This document shows, one piece after another, positions 40,799-52,922 of a stretch of 64,000 bases of DNA. The notes beneath the pieces were generated by a model. It made no database searches. It was not told the DNA's origin and was given only the letters and a program-made list of their open reading frames with translations. Position 1 is the stretch's first letter; each line of letters starts with the position of its first letter. The translations under genes and the position numbers were made by a program. The DNA comes from Stratiolaelaps scimitus (lineage: Eukaryota; Arthropoda; Arachnida; Mesostigmata; Laelapidae): assembly GCA_019614645.1 (NCBI GenBank), contig JABWDB010000068.1, forward strand, positions 682,001 to 746,000. The letters run 5' to 3'.

Positions 40799-40909
40799 GA
40801 GTACAGTGATGTGAGAATGACAGCTAAGTTGGGCGACAAATATATATATATAATATATATATATATATTTGTTGGCCAACTTAGTTGTCGTTCTCACATC
40901 ACTGTACTC
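40799..40909. repeat. Long palindrome with (TA)n loop
   Basis: Arms 40799-40840 and 40868-40909 are reverse complements over 42 bp with about five mismatches, around an AT-only loop. It could be a foldback MITE or the template of a hairpin RNA. A SINE-B-like tail motif (GGAACTGCAAT) lies just upstream. Confidence 0.85.
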
Positions 40910-41354
40910 ACCTACCGAACGTACTTCAAATCAACTTTAGTCACGGAAGAAGCATAATGGTACGAAGCTATGCGCAATACTATTCTGAGTGTTTAGAGCA
41001 TTAATACAAGATAATGTCATTCGTGTAATTTTGTTCTTTACATATATATGCCTACACTGAAAATTACTCTAACAACAAATGCTATACACAATATGATAAT
41101 AGTGCTTTGAGGCGCCTAGCCATCGCCTGGGCGAATCGATTCATAGATGATTCTATCACTATTTGTGATTTCTAATTATCTGATATCTTTCGGGGCTATC
41201 GGGACAAACATTGGACACCTCCTTGGACGGCTGTGCGACCGACGGCTATTCGTTGTTAAATTCCACTTAGAACCTATTATGTATAGAGAGCTTTAAATAC
41301 GAAGTAGTCCTTTTATTTAAATTTTTGTGTAAAATCTCAGCAATCTTGTTTCAC

Positions 41355-41520
41355 GACATGGTCAATGCCATCGGGTTGAGACACACGTAGGTGGACGGGT
41401 TCGATCCCCACCCTTGCACATTTGCATTTAAAGGGGTTGTCCGTCTTATGAAGCATTGCTCAAAGCGGTACCGTAGACCTTAAATGTTGGCTATGAGTAG
41501 TCAGCCCAGAAAATTTCTTT
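41355..41520 (+). repeat. tRNA-derived SINE, family A, second copy
   Basis: It carries the B box GGGTTCGATCC (41397-41407) and the same body as the copy at 13.1 kb (TTGCACATTTGCATTT, TTAAATGTTGGCT). The A-box region is damaged, so the 5' end is degenerate. Confidence 0.7.
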
Positions 41521-42319
41521 TATTATTATTGTCAAGACAATGTATCTGCTATGATAAGACGCATAGAGAAGTACGGCTCTGCTTAGGGCTAATGGATATC
41601 TATGAATATATGAGGCAGCTCCTATGACTCTTTAGTACGTCTATTTATTAGCAAAGTAATCCAAGGCAATGTGGTCATGTCAGGTTGCTGACCATACATG
41701 TTGCTGTGACATTGACCATTTGACATAGATGAGACGTCGTAGCTTGAGAGATACCGCTCTAGGCCTCGCTCCGCCGGCCTTGGAATATAAGCCGATTCCC
41801 AAATAAACGCCTTAAGCTGGAGGTCACTCCTGAAACACTGCCAGTGCGATTTTATATAGGTATATTTGTATTGTACTATCGACGATGTAATCGATCAGCA
41901 GAATGCCAATTAATTGTAAATACAATGAAATTCAAATTCGAGATGAAGGCTCTTCTTATCCATATATCCAATTCTTACACAAATTCACTGAGATAAGTTG
42001 CACAGAAAAGTCACCTACATCTTCCAATATGTTTTGCTCTGCACAATTAGTAGCATAATAATGATTAATGATAATATACCAAATCAGCTAATTCCGAGAT
42101 TCAACATGTTCTGCGCTCTCAGAGCACCCTTAGCGTCCACGCCATTCTTCAACGTCCTAAACCATTTCGGTATCGAATGTGGAACGCTTAACAGGGCAAT
42201 AATGCTTTCTCTCAAGGTATCCTTAGAGATCACCTACTCATATCATCTCTCATTAGATCTGTCGAATATCTCTAATGAGGGCACGCTGTACACATATGCC
42301 ATCCGGTGAAAGGAGGAGC

Positions 42320-42325
42320 TTTATT
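42320..42325 (-). terminator. Likely polyadenylation signal of saposin-like gene 1
   Basis: AATAAA on the minus strand, 115 bp after the stop codon. It sits beside a SINE-B-like tail, so the signal may be repeat-derived. No equivalent hexamer was found at the same place behind gene 2. Confidence 0.45.
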
Positions 42326-42439
42326 CTCATAAGCATTGTACAGAATTGCAGTTCCTTTAATCAACCAATAAACCTCTACATTTACCTTTATATAGCGTTC
42401 CGACGAGGTGATCGCGCTGAGGAGAGCAGTCGTGCACCA

Positions 42440-45400
42440 TTATGCACAAAAGCCGAACGACGAACAAATGCCATTTGACGATGAGTGCTGCTTTAGATCG
42501 ATAAGCCAAGCGTCGAAAAGGTAGAAAGGAAGTTGGCAAAGCCAGGCATATATCGGACCAAGCGGCTCGCATGCCAGGTGAATTAACACTTGAACTATTG
42601 AGGTTACCGCGTCGCTCTGGATTACCGAGAATTAATTAACGAAGAAAATGGGTCACACACTGAGCCTCCTTGATCATTGTTTAGTTTGTTCCACAGATAT
42701 AATACGCGTAATGCAAATTGAGTACTGCGCAACACAGGCGGAACCTCGGGCTCATATATATTCCTTCCTGAGAGGCAAAACCTCAAGACTTCTTCAACAG
42801 CCAGTGGCCTTGCCACACTGACGATAATGACGTGTTATGTTCCTATCTAGGTATAAAAGAGGCATTGCAGGATCGTCCGTGACCAAATAAAGGTGAGATT
42901 AGAGGAGCCAAAGAAACAGAGTGGCCACGTATTGGTAGGTACTGGTTAGCGTCAGTCGTTTCGAAAAGCCACTCTCGATGAAAGTGCAGCTCGAATCGCG
43001 TGACTAAACTTAAGAATCGGATTAATTAGATAGTTTGCCTGATTCTCATTATCACTTCACATATTTTAACGTAGTAAAGGGACAGCGTCAATGCTTCTTG
43101 GAGAGTCTGTATGTTAGATTATTTGAAAATAACGTACCGTAAATATTCCCAAAACCTTGCTAAAGACTGCTACGCATTCGTTACAGAAGATATGCGATTC
43201 GACCTTCCCCGATTCCATGTTCCAATGTAGACGTTGTTGATTTCTGCGTCGTCGAGCTCCCCGGACACCCCGTCCTGCCACACATAATCCGGTCTCGATG
43301 CAGAAGTCGCTGGTGGAGACATCGCCTTGGACGATCAACGCTCGAGTACGTTTGTAGCCATTGAGGATTTTCGTGCACCGAGCTCGATCGAAGTTGGCCA
43401 AGACACACGTACTCTTCAACTCGGCGACAATGGAGATATCCGTCGCGTTCGACTTCAACATGAAGGATATCCGAATACAGCAAACAGAATGAGGAAATTG
43501 TATCCGTACTATCTGAGAACGTCATAGTCTCTCCGCATAGTTTGTCTCGATCGGGCCAGGATGGAAAATGATCGGTGTTACAATTAGTTGCAGGGCGCTC
43601 CCCGCTCGTGAGCGTTTCAGTGAACGTGTACATTTAGAATATAGGATACGATCGCCTTCAAAGCTTTCTTTGCAGACGACGCCGAAGTCATTTGATATCA
43701 AGATTGCGCCCGTTGCTTCCCACGGGCTCGAAGTTACTTGGGAACACCGTTCACCCGGTATAATTCGATTAGCTGAACCGAGTGACGTTTGCATTTCTGA
43801 AACGAGTTATGGAGTTATACTGTTCGGTCCGGAATTCGATTAACCTACCTCCCTGGCGTCACTCCCCTATTTGTTGAAGACGTAAGGCGTCGTCTGAAGC
43901 TACCGAAGCTGCGCCAGCCTACTCAGAATTCGTAGGGATGCCGGAAAGAAAGGTGGCAGATATCGACCAGAATTTCACAATACGGAAGCGATTATTAATG
44001 ATAAATGGAAGAGGCTACCCAGAACGAACCGACACATTGCAACTACCTGTTTTCAGCATGTTATGTGTGGGAGAGACGGCTACTACTAAATATGTGCTTA
44101 CAGTGGTAACAGATAGGCTATGTATTATAGGTTAGGTGCACCGATATCCCTCCTCTACAAGCGACTGCGACTAAGTATGCTAGGGATGTCGGAGTACCCC
44201 TTTTATAATAGACACCAATAATAATTTGTACTACTATTTCACTGCTCATAGAAAACACTGAATTTTGTTTAAAGTGCAAAAGTTTGAGTTCATGAAAAAG
44301 TGAGCGTTAAGCTAAACTAAGATACCTTTCTTCAGCATGTTTCAAAAATTTGCAACGGTTGACCAGGTCACCGATGGACTATCAAGAGACGATACTAGAA
44401 GTATTTTATTGCATTAAAAATACCGACCCGACGATAGGGAAACTATAAGAGATATCAGGAGGCCAAGAATAGGCATTATTTAAATAGTGAAGTGTCGAAT
44501 AGCAGGAGTCGACCTCTCCATGTCAAGTGACAAAAAAATAACGTTAGAAACAATCGAGGCATAGGCTTCCGTTGACTTTTACTTGCAATTCCCTAAAACC
44601 GACGAGTGAGAGAACAGAAAAATCAATATATATATATATGTGTGTGGGGGGCCTTAAGTTGCATGAGCGTGGAAACATACCTGGAGCACACTAAAGGCCA
44701 AAGGAGTGACAGCGGTGCACAGTTCGCAGCTGTTGTCCAGGTGAGCCACAATTGTAGCGGCCAACAATTGTCGATCTGAGAGCGGTTTTCGTTTGAAATG
44801 CGTATATTTCTTGTCAGAAGCTCCATAGGTCCCAACTGGTAGCGTAAGAAGGTCAAGGAAATTCCATTATTATAACATATTCACATTAGCCAGGTTCTCC
44901 ATGTACACAGGGTTAATTGGTGGTTCTCTTTGCGATATTATATTCCATAATATTTCCATAACTGGTTCTCAGCTGTCACCGTTCTAGGGCAGGCCACGGT
45001 ATCATTACTCAGGTAGCAGCTAGCTTCAAGACCTAAACTATCCTAACATAGGCACACCACCCTGGTATCAATTTTCTGAAAATAAGGCTATTGGACATTT
45101 TTCTATCTGCCTTCAATATTATATTATTCTATCTAACGAACTACATCAATGATCCATCAAGTCAACTAACAAAGAGCGGCGCCCAAGAATTTATTGACAG
45201 GTAATTCTAAGAAAAATCCGTGGATGGAATCGGTTTTCTACAAGATTCTCATCGGTTTATTTTGGTCCTTTCACGGGGGATACAATTGAAGCAACACACG
45301 CGTGTATTTGTGCGGTGGAGCACTCGAATAATGGAACTGAGTCACACTGAGCATACTCTAAATCAATGCCAATAAAAATGTTCTCCGTTCCGAGATCGAT

Positions 45401-48400
45401 CCACTTCATCAAAGAACACAGGGAATTCAAACCGAAAAAATCCACCACCGAGTTCACACCCAAGATTTCTGTTTTTTTTCTTTGGTATGGGACGCTTTGG
45501 TCAGATTACAAATTTATTCTTCTCAAAGTCGATTCCAATGAATTGAGTACAGCGACCGATGAAAAGTGTGAATATCTAACAGACTGTCTTCTGTCTTGTT
45601 ATCAGAAAAACTAGCACTCTCTCTTGTGCGGGGAATAGCTACTCATAGAGATACACCGTGCCAGTGCATTATAATAGGGCACGTCATTCGAACTGTCCGC
45701 TCTATCAAACCCATGTCTCGTCTATCGACACTGTGTGTCCTAAGCGACTGGTTTGTTGCGTATAAGTCTTCAAATTAGATGTCGAACACTTCACACGCAT
45801 CTTCATCTGCTCAACACTCAGTGTCTGCTCTAGTTTGGTCAACAGCTGCCTTGATTCTGTCAATCCGTTCGTCCCTTGTCGCACCTGATTTGTGGTCCCC
45901 GCCTCGGTGGTCGTCGGTGTCGAAATTTCCACTGTTAAATCGCTCGTGAATTCACTATGTCCGGTAGTTTGGTTTACCTCGATAGTTTCTCGTAAATTTG
46001 TATTTCTATATGAATAGAATTTATCGGCGTATTTCAGCATGCACGGGGATTCGTTACCTTACAATCGCTCGTATATTAACAACATACTGCCCTACAGAAG
46101 CCCCATAGAGCTAGGATCAATGTTGTATAACCAAATGGCCATTCAATGCGTACATAGTGAACAACTCAATTGGTATATATTTATTCAAACATACAATAAT
46201 TAGGAATTATTTCTAGGGATTATTGGGGGGGAGTAGCTGGAGCCCGGGGCTGAGGCCGACATTGTCCCGAGGAAGGCGATGGCATTGCCTCTCTGCAGAG
46301 CGAGGGACAGGCGTTGCAGAAGGAAAGATCCTGCACGCTTGTCCCCGGTGGCGCGGATCAGCCTATGGTAGACCCCTTCCGAGGAAGTTCACAGTGAGGG
46401 GGGCCGTGCCCTCCTAATGTCTCAAAAGCAAGGGGAGAAAAGGTCGGATGCGCACATTCTTACATACAACTTAAAATTTCCGAAAAGAGACTTGCAAAGG
46501 TTTGCATGAAAGCACTCCATCTGAAATTGTGTCAAGTCATTCATTTTTGTTGACAAGAACACAAAATACGCCTTTTTGAGTACTACTTTAGACCTCTAGC
46601 TTTCGCAACATTGGGGGAACCGGGGATACAGTCATTAAACTTCAGATCTTAGGAGATAGGTTAGCGTCCGCTACAGGAGACCGATATGCAACCGAATTTT
46701 TAATTCAAAGATTTTCCTCAGATATCTACAGGGGCAATGCAATTTCTATTTTCGGTACGTCTAAGGATTGGGGAAGTGGGGCCTCCTTGTTCTAGATATT
46801 CTATTAAGAATATATAAAGGAAGGTGTTCGTAGATGTATTTCGCGCCCACATATATTATTCACTTGTTCCTTTTGTCAGCACCAAATGATTTCAATTTAG
46901 CCGCATCAAAGACAGCAGTTAGGTTTTAACTCCGCCGAATGACACGCATTATGTTATGTCAGACTTTTTTCAGCGATTTGTTTCCGGCGCGGTACGTTGT
47001 TTCCAGCTCGACATTTATTTAACTAAAGGACGTTGTGCGATAAAGGGCACCGTCGGCGAAATAGTCAGTGTCTGTCCATCTTGGCAGTTGGGGTTGGAAT
47101 CGAGTTTGTTTTGTTTCTGATGGAGACACGTTTATCTGTTCATATTTATGTCAATTTTATGTCCAATTGTCGGCAGTGACGACGGCTACGCTTGGTCGTT
47201 TGCTATATTTTTGAATATTTTTGGTGTTTAAAATATGCAAAATTGAGTTCGTTGAGAACTATGGGAGGGGGGCTTCTATTGGTTCAATCCATAGCGCGAT
47301 ATTCGGAGTTGTCACAATTCAGCGATGCAGATTTATTTTACAGAAGTTGAGCTTCCATAGTTCTCGGAGTGCACAATTTCAGGTGATCGATTTATTTTAA
47401 AATAAATGACACGCCTTAAGGTATAGTTCATAGCAATGATATTTATTTTCGATTGGTAAAACAAAAAGTAATTATTCGATAATTGGGGACAGAATGCCAA
47501 GCCAAGCTCGTCATGGCCCCGAGGCGATGCCATTGCTTTCTGCACAGCGAGGGAAAGATGCTGCAAAAAGAAGGATTCTACACGCTTGTCCCCAGCGGCG
47601 CGGCTCAGCCGTAGATTCCTTCGAGGGGGAATTACAGTGAGGGGGCCGTGGCCGCCTAGGGTTTCGAAGGCGAGAGTGAAGAAGAGGTGAGTTATCTGGA
47701 GGGCGTCATACTTCCGTACCTTGGCCCGTTCCACACGGGAAACCGCGTAACCGGGGGTGGTGGAACAGTGGTTGGGGAGTGTTGACATGCTAACGGCATG
47801 CCGTTCCCCCTTGTGGAACTGTTAACGACGTTCTCCAGTGCCACTCGTTCCGCCATCGTTTAGCGCATTTCTTCAGTAAGGGCGGTGCGTGTACGAACCC
47901 AGCCACGAGCACCACACATCCTTCTCACCGTAGGGACATGACGTGGCTGGCTGGCTCTCAACTGCTTCCCTTCTCTCTCACTCCGGGCTTCCTCTGAAGA
48001 CCTCTGTCCACTTCTCGTCTTGTAAACAAGTACTGCGGTTAATAGGGCGTCTGTAGAAAGCCCCGTGTACGTAAACATGCAGTATTTACGACACATACAG
48101 GAGGCGTACGGTGCCGGACCATATTAGTTGCCACTACTACTTCACAAACCTTATTGCGGAGGTACTGCCCATAAAAGTAAATATGGCCCCACTCAGATTT
48201 GAACCTCAAACTCCACAAAACTCCCTTTTTGGCACAGCCTGCCTTACCCTGCACGATAGGCTTTGATGGCCATTTGCCGCAACGGCATCTCTGCAACGGC
48301 CACTCCTGTAGGACGCCACCGCACGGACCCCGAGGCGGAGGTCCACACAGAACCGGAGAGAGAAGTCGTCTAGGGCAGTGCCAAGTGACGAGGACCCCGC

Positions 48401-50189
48401 GGAGGCGAGCTTTGTCAGGGATGTGTGGCGCCGTCGTGCGCAGCCGGGAAGGAGTCCCGCAGCTCCTCATGGAGAACATCAGACCATACGCGCTGCTGGG
48501 GCTGCTTGTCCGGAGGGACCCGGGCCGGATATCCGCCTGGTCAAGAGCACCCTCCTGGGGAGCGGAGAAGTGGGGGACGAGATCGAGGGAGGTGGGTGGT
48601 GACCATGTCGACGACCAACGTGACCCGAGGTGGCGCAGCAAATGTCGGCCAGGCGGTGAACACTGGGAATCCCGAGGCCACCGAAGCGAACCGGCAGGGT
48701 ATCCTGCAACGCCGCTACCTAGGGAATTTCGAAATTAAGGATCGTCGTAAGGGCTTTCAGCACCATACTGTCAAAGGCATGGAAGGTGGAGGCCTAGATG
48801 TTGGTCGGGCTGGTCCCATACGCCGCCGCGAATTAGGACCGAAGGAGGAAGGGCCCCTGGTGAGCCACCAGCATGGGCATTCGGTCAAGCATCACCGCAG
48901 TCCTCTTGACTCAGCCGTCGAGGAGGGGCCGGATGGCTTCGTCCGTATGGTCGCTGACCAGCCCAAGTGACAACCTCGGGGTGCGGTGGCACCCTGGGAG
49001 CAAGCGCTGGAGGTCAGTGTGGCCGTCCAAGGAGGAGACCTCGCACTGTGCGGGGTTGAGGGCAAGGTCGCTGGGCCCTTCATTGTCGAGTACTAGCTGA
49101 AGCTAGTACTAGCGATGGTCGCCGGAGCGCCCGCCAACGTTCCGTCATCCATGTATTCCGCCTTCCGAGCGATCTCCAGGGTGAGCGCCCACATTATGTG
49201 TCCGTCGGTCCCATTAGCCGGGATCCAGCCCGGGGGAACCTGGTGAGCACTCTTGAAGCGCTCGAGCATCCGGCCCGGCCCGAAACGAAGAGAAGGGCCG
49301 CTGACCTCGACCACTCTGAGGGTCGGCACCTTGAACAAGCCGTTGGCCTTTTCGTCAATGCCGGATCGGAGCGTCTCTCGTTCTCTGCTCTGTGAACGGC
49401 GCGGCAGCCGGGAGCGCCATTGAGACGTCGACGTCCAGAGGGGAGATCCTCTTCGGCCACCTCAGACCGCGCTCTCTTCGGCGCTCGATCACCCGGGGGT
49501 CCACCGAAGGCATCACCCCCTCGATACGTAAGCGCAACGCACACAGTGTCTGGGAAAGACAAGCGGGCGGCGTGAACAACTCACAAATACCACGGCAGCA
49601 CAGGGAAAAACTGGCAGGACGTAGCTTCATCGTTGCTGGAGAGCGATGACCTTCATAGCAATGTATATAGGAACATGGCACAAATTAGTTTTCATGATCA
49701 CTCTGTTCGAGAATCCTCTATTCTTCGGGTCTATGAGAAACACTATGTCAAAGTGTCTACATCATCGTCGCTCTCTTCTAATAGATATTTGTTCTTTCCT
49801 GAAACTGTCCAGCAAAACATTGATACAACCCTTCACTCAAATAAGGTGGACTTGAAGTCTTCCATAATTGTGCCACATCATATCAAAGATGACTCAGACA
49901 CTTCATATAGAAGCTTTCTCAAAAGCCATATATTGAAATAATCCCCTATCCGACAGGTGCTCATAGTAATACCTAAAAAGGTTAAGAGCTGAGGCCTGTC
50001 GGATCGGGGAACAGCTGAGGGTCAGTTCGAAAAAAAAACAAATATATATATATATATATATTGAAATTAGCAGATCATTGCAAATGTAGCGTTGGTACCA
50101 TACAGAGGTATTTAACCTATACTTGGGATTTGTGTATGGTACTTACCCAGAAGGACGGTGAACAACAGGGCCAAGGCAACAGGTCGCAT
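42440..50189 (-). CDS. Secreted two-domain saposin-like precursor, copy 1
   Basis: Four minus-strand exons: 50189-50147, 44835-44681, 43452-43138 and 42616-42440, giving 229 aa. Intron 1 is phase 1 (5.3 kb); introns 2 and 3 are phase 0. Residues 1-15 are a signal peptide (MRPVALALLFTVLL...). Saposin B domain 1 has Cys 51, 54, 82, 92, 117 and 123 with spacings 2-27-9-24-5. Domain 2 has Cys 156, 159, 187, 198, 222 and 228 with spacings 2-27-10-23-5. Both domains are split by an intron exactly 12 residues after the second Cys, as if one domain arose from the other. RRRR at 133-136 separates them and is a likely proprotein convertase site. Saposin-like proteins bind or perturb lipids; activity and target here are unknown. 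Ordinary prosaposin has more domains, so this is a short relative. Confidence 0.9.
46205..46440 (-). mobile_element. LINE 3'-end fragment
   Basis: The minus strand reads LIRATGDK..GSFLLQRLSLAL with FLGTM further on, the C-terminal block of the LINE found at 47.5 and 56 kb. A 5'-truncated tail starting at an AATAATTAGGAATTA-type end. It lies in a 1.6-kb stretch of unit 1 that is missing from unit 2. Confidence 0.7.
47450..49620 (-). mobile_element. Decayed LINE in intron 1 of saposin-like gene 1
   Basis: From high to low coordinates on the minus strand: a reverse-transcriptase block with an intact YMDDG motif (about 49155-49135), a block LPVRFGGLGIPS (about 48700-48660), and the C-terminal LAFETLGGHGP and FFLQHLSLAVQ blocks (about 47700-47500). 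The order is that of a non-LTR retrotransposon polyprotein, but the frame is broken many times, so it is dead. It is in the same orientation as the host gene and is shared with unit 2, so it was inserted before the duplication. Confidence 0.75.
49930..50067. mobile_element. Foldback MITE insertion, copy B, with empty site in unit 2
   Basis: Arms CCCCTATCCGACAGG (49943-49957) and CCTGTCGGATCGGGG (49994-50008) pair with one mismatch. The insert ends in an A-rich and (TA)n stretch. ATATTGAAAT flanks it on both sides (49930-49939 and 50058-50067) but is present only once at the matching place in unit 2 (about 57812-57821). This looks like a target-site duplication. Confidence 0.7.
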
Positions 50190-50274
50190 TCTTCGTGAAG
50201 AGGAGGATTTGGTTGATTAAAGTTAAGAACGACTATCGGCTCAACTGTCACTGCGATGATACTCAATGCACACT

Positions 50275-50286
50275 GTATATATTTTA
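50275..50286 (-). promoter_or_regulatory. Candidate TATA box of saposin-like gene 1
   Basis: AAAATATATAC on the minus strand, about 90 bp upstream of the start codon, in a flank otherwise conserved between the two gene copies. Confidence 0.45.
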
Positions 50287-51129
50287 GGATACTGGCTGTC
50301 CTGCCAGGATTAGAGATCTTCTTGTATTGTCTGAGTATACAAGGTGTTGTACTGAAAATACGCAACATGACGGACCCCACTGCTTTTAATTAGACAAACC
50401 GTTCTTTTGGTAAAGAGCAGGACTTTCAAAAATGTTTACCTCCAGTCAACATTTCGTAGATGGACAAACAAGCATGTCTGTTAAACACGACGGTCATCAA
50501 AAATATTTATTTATTGTATGTTGTTAACGATTATAAAAAAAAATTTCTGTGTGCAATACAAAGATTCGTTTTAGTGGGATACCTTGGCAAGTAGAACCTG
50601 CTGATCATGTTCGTCTCGTGTCAACACTATTACAAACGCATCGATCCCTGATCTACACGACTTAATTCCTATTTACCCCCACAGTATAAATGTGACAAAT
50701 ATAATAATGCCTTATTTAAGCCGATATAGTATTATGTCGTATTATTAAGTTTAGTTAATACAGTATTGGCGTACCTTGTCGCTTCGGCCGACGTATGGCA
50801 CGCAGCTGACGTGGTTGAAAACTGAGTCACTATGAGTCAGGTTGGCCGATGAGCTGTCATCACCCGAATCGATACTTCGTGATCTCCCGAAAGGAACGGA
50901 CATGCAATGGACTCTAGCTTGTGAACCACCTTACCTTAACAAATGCAACTCAGAGGTTTGCACTTTGATGGAGTTATGAAGAGATGTCAAATAGCTGTAA
51001 ATTGTCTGGTATTTGCCTGTCATGTTGTAAAGTTTTGATGAATATTTTCACTGGTGTAAAAGACAATGGGATCGATAGTTCGTCAATGAGATAGATCGCT
51101 CTATTAAAATTGCCATTCCGTGACATTTG

Positions 51130-51162
<33 letters not shown>

Positions 51163-51284
51163 TATACAGGGTATTCAGAAAGATGAGAGGATAACCAAAT
51201 TTTCCCTGCCAGATAGCCATCTAGATAACAGTATGTATATATTATAAATAGGGTTGCGCGACTTTCCGGACGCCCTGTATACGT
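51163..51284. mobile_element. MITE with mariner-like terminal repeats, copy 1
   Basis: The ends TACAGGGTATTCAGAAAG and CTTTCCGGACGCCCTGTA are imperfect inverted repeats flanked by TA, as in non-autonomous Tc1/mariner elements. The interior is about 85 bp and noncoding. The same element sits at the same place in unit 2. Confidence 0.75.
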
Positions 51285-51439
51285 ACACATATATACATTC
51301 ACAGAACAAGTGTGGCGCTGTTGTCTTCTTCAATTACACTGATACAGCAGAGATAAAAGACAAAGACGCGAATTCTGTGATAATGCTCGCAGAACCGTTC
51401 TTGCGTGTGCTTTTTCGAGTACTGTACTTTCAAACAGTA

Positions 51440-52190
51440 CATTAAGAGTTAAAATCTATGCTGGCCATATTAAAATATACGCCCCCGTAGATACGCCTCA
51501 GCAGAGATCGATGCTACAAAAGGCACTACATGATTTTTATGAATGGACAGGGCGGCTAGATCTCATACTTTCGATCGAGAAATGCGCCGTGCTGCATTTT
51601 GGACACGAAAATACTAAACAAAAGTACTCCATAGGTGGCATAGAACTTAAATCACAAAAAGCTATTAGAGATCTAGGTATAATCACATCAACTAGTCTGA
51701 GATGCTCGGAACATGCTGCAGACGATGCTCTTAAAGCTAGTCAGCGAAGCCATTGGATAATGCGTACGTTCACAATTGCCAATCCAAACCTATACGTAAT
51801 GCTGTTCAGAACCTATGTCAACCCATGCTGGGCCGGTCTGGCACCCAGGTCTCAAGAAAGAGCAAGATCTTTTAACGAAAGTGTATAAACATTTTATAAG
51901 ACGAGTGGCATACAAATGTAAATGTGACAAAGAGAATGTAAATATTGTACATGTCCTTCAGCATCTTAACGCCCTAGATAAAGTCTTGTTTCAAAAAATG
52001 GCGTTGAAACAACCGACGTTGGTTGCAAAAATATTTGATATCATCGAAACCACGACCAGATCCAGAAAGAATATGCGTCCAAAGTTTATAGCCACGAAAA
52101 AATGCGTCAATGATTTATTCCCCTGGAAACAATCACGCGCACACAGCGTGCGCAACCGGAACTGTCATAATAGAATATGCACATAAGTGA
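51440..52190 (+). mobile_element. Truncated non-LTR retrotransposon reverse transcriptase
   Basis: The plus strand encodes the C-terminal part of a jockey/CR1-like reverse transcriptase. Visible blocks are IKIYAPVDTP, LILSIEKCAVLHFG, IRDLGIITSTSL and MLFRTYVNPCWAGL. A shift of reading frame near 51850 leads to WHPGLKKEQDLLTKVYKHFIRR and ends at CHNRICT and a stop. The position expected for the catalytic YADD reads YAGH, so the remnant cannot be active. The upstream part is missing. It is absent from unit 2 and was therefore probably inserted after the duplication. Confidence 0.75.
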
Positions 52191-52454
52191 GACTTGTAAC
52201 AATTATATTATACCTTTGAACAAAGTGTTTGTTACTATTATTATTACTGTTATTTTTACGGGTGTAAAGGACAATGGGATCGATGGTTCGTCGATGAGAT
52301 AGGTCGCTCTATTAAAATAGTCATTCCGTGATATATATATATATATATATTTATATATACGGGGTGTGTAGCAAGATTTTCCTCGTAGTATCGTTTGTTT
52401 GACATTTACGCAACACAAGTACAACGAACAATTTGACCTGGTCCCTTGTGTAGC

Positions 52455-52700
52455 TCAGATACAGGGCGACGCTGACATGGATGCTTTTAACATATCGTCA
52501 GTATCCACTTCAGGTTTGGTTCTTGTGTGACGTCCGCTTATAACTGAGTAAAATGTTGTATCTGACGTGGCTATATAATTGTGTAGATAATTCTCGTGGA
52601 TCACCTCTTCTTTGTACGGAAAGGAGCAGTCGCCCTCTGGCGGATGGGAACGAGGTCCTCTACCCTCAATAGGAAGTGGCCTGGAGCTGAAGAAATGAAC
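52455..52700 (-). other. Duplicated ORF block in the 5' flank, copy 1
   Basis: A minus-strand frame contains GDCSFPYKEEVIHENYLHNY and GRHTRTKPEVDTD. The matching frame at 59.8-60.03 kb is also open, with few differences. I do not recognise it. It may be an exon scrap carried in the duplication or a repeat-derived ORF. Confidence 0.35.
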
Positions 52701-52825
52701 GCCAGCTCGACAACATCTGGCAATATGCTTTGTTCTGCACAATTAGTAGTATAATGATATTAATAATAATTAATGATAACTATGATAACAATTATCATTG
52801 GGGGATGTGGTAGACCCCTGCGAAC

Positions 52826-52922
52826 TTCCTCGAAGGGGTCTACCATATGCTGATCCGCGCCACCGGGGACAAGCGCGCAGGATCTTTCCTTCTGCAACGG
52901 CTGTCCCTTGTGTTGCGTTGAA
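52826..52922 (+). mobile_element. LINE 3'-end fragment, plus orientation
   Basis: The plus strand reads LIRATGDKRAGSFLLQRLSLVL, the same C-terminal block as the other LINE scraps but in the opposite direction. It lies just beyond the 3' end of saposin-like gene 2. Confidence 0.7.

Larger units (their letters stand above)
38860..42010. other. Intergenic repeat-rich spacer
   Basis: No gene is supported. The spacer contains a dispersed repeat, a palindrome, two (TA)n arrays (40049-40078 and 40710-40738) and a SINE, which are listed separately. ORFs at 39.2-39.9 kb are short and without family resemblance. Confidence 0.6.
42015..52710. repeat. Tandem segmental duplication, unit 1
   Basis: The unit is collinear with unit 2 (52710-60034) over gene exons, introns and both flanks. 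Matching blocks are 42.42-43.57 with 52.97-54.24, 43.94-44.10 with 54.45-54.59, 44.62-45.78 with 54.69-55.80, 47.45-50.40 with 55.92-58.20, 50.80-51.42 with 58.53-59.15 and 52.38-52.70 with 59.71-60.03 kb. The unit is longer than unit 2 because of extra inserted repeats. Confidence 0.9.

Noticed and set aside
42357..42572. 71-codon minus-strand ORF with several Cys over the last saposin exon
   Set aside because: The true coding frame is shifted: exon 4 (42616-42440) in phase 0 gives the exact saposin cysteine spacing and a stop, and the same frame is open in copy 2.
43453..43505. Earlier acceptor for saposin exon 3 that would add 17 residues
   Set aside because: It would put extra cysteines and a wrong 44-residue gap in domain 1. 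The acceptor at 43453 gives the standard 27-residue spacing, which is also that of domain 2.
48039..48641. 200-codon ORF in unit 1
   Set aside because: It overlaps the LINE remnant. The real element frame is broken here, and this frame is only a shadow of it.
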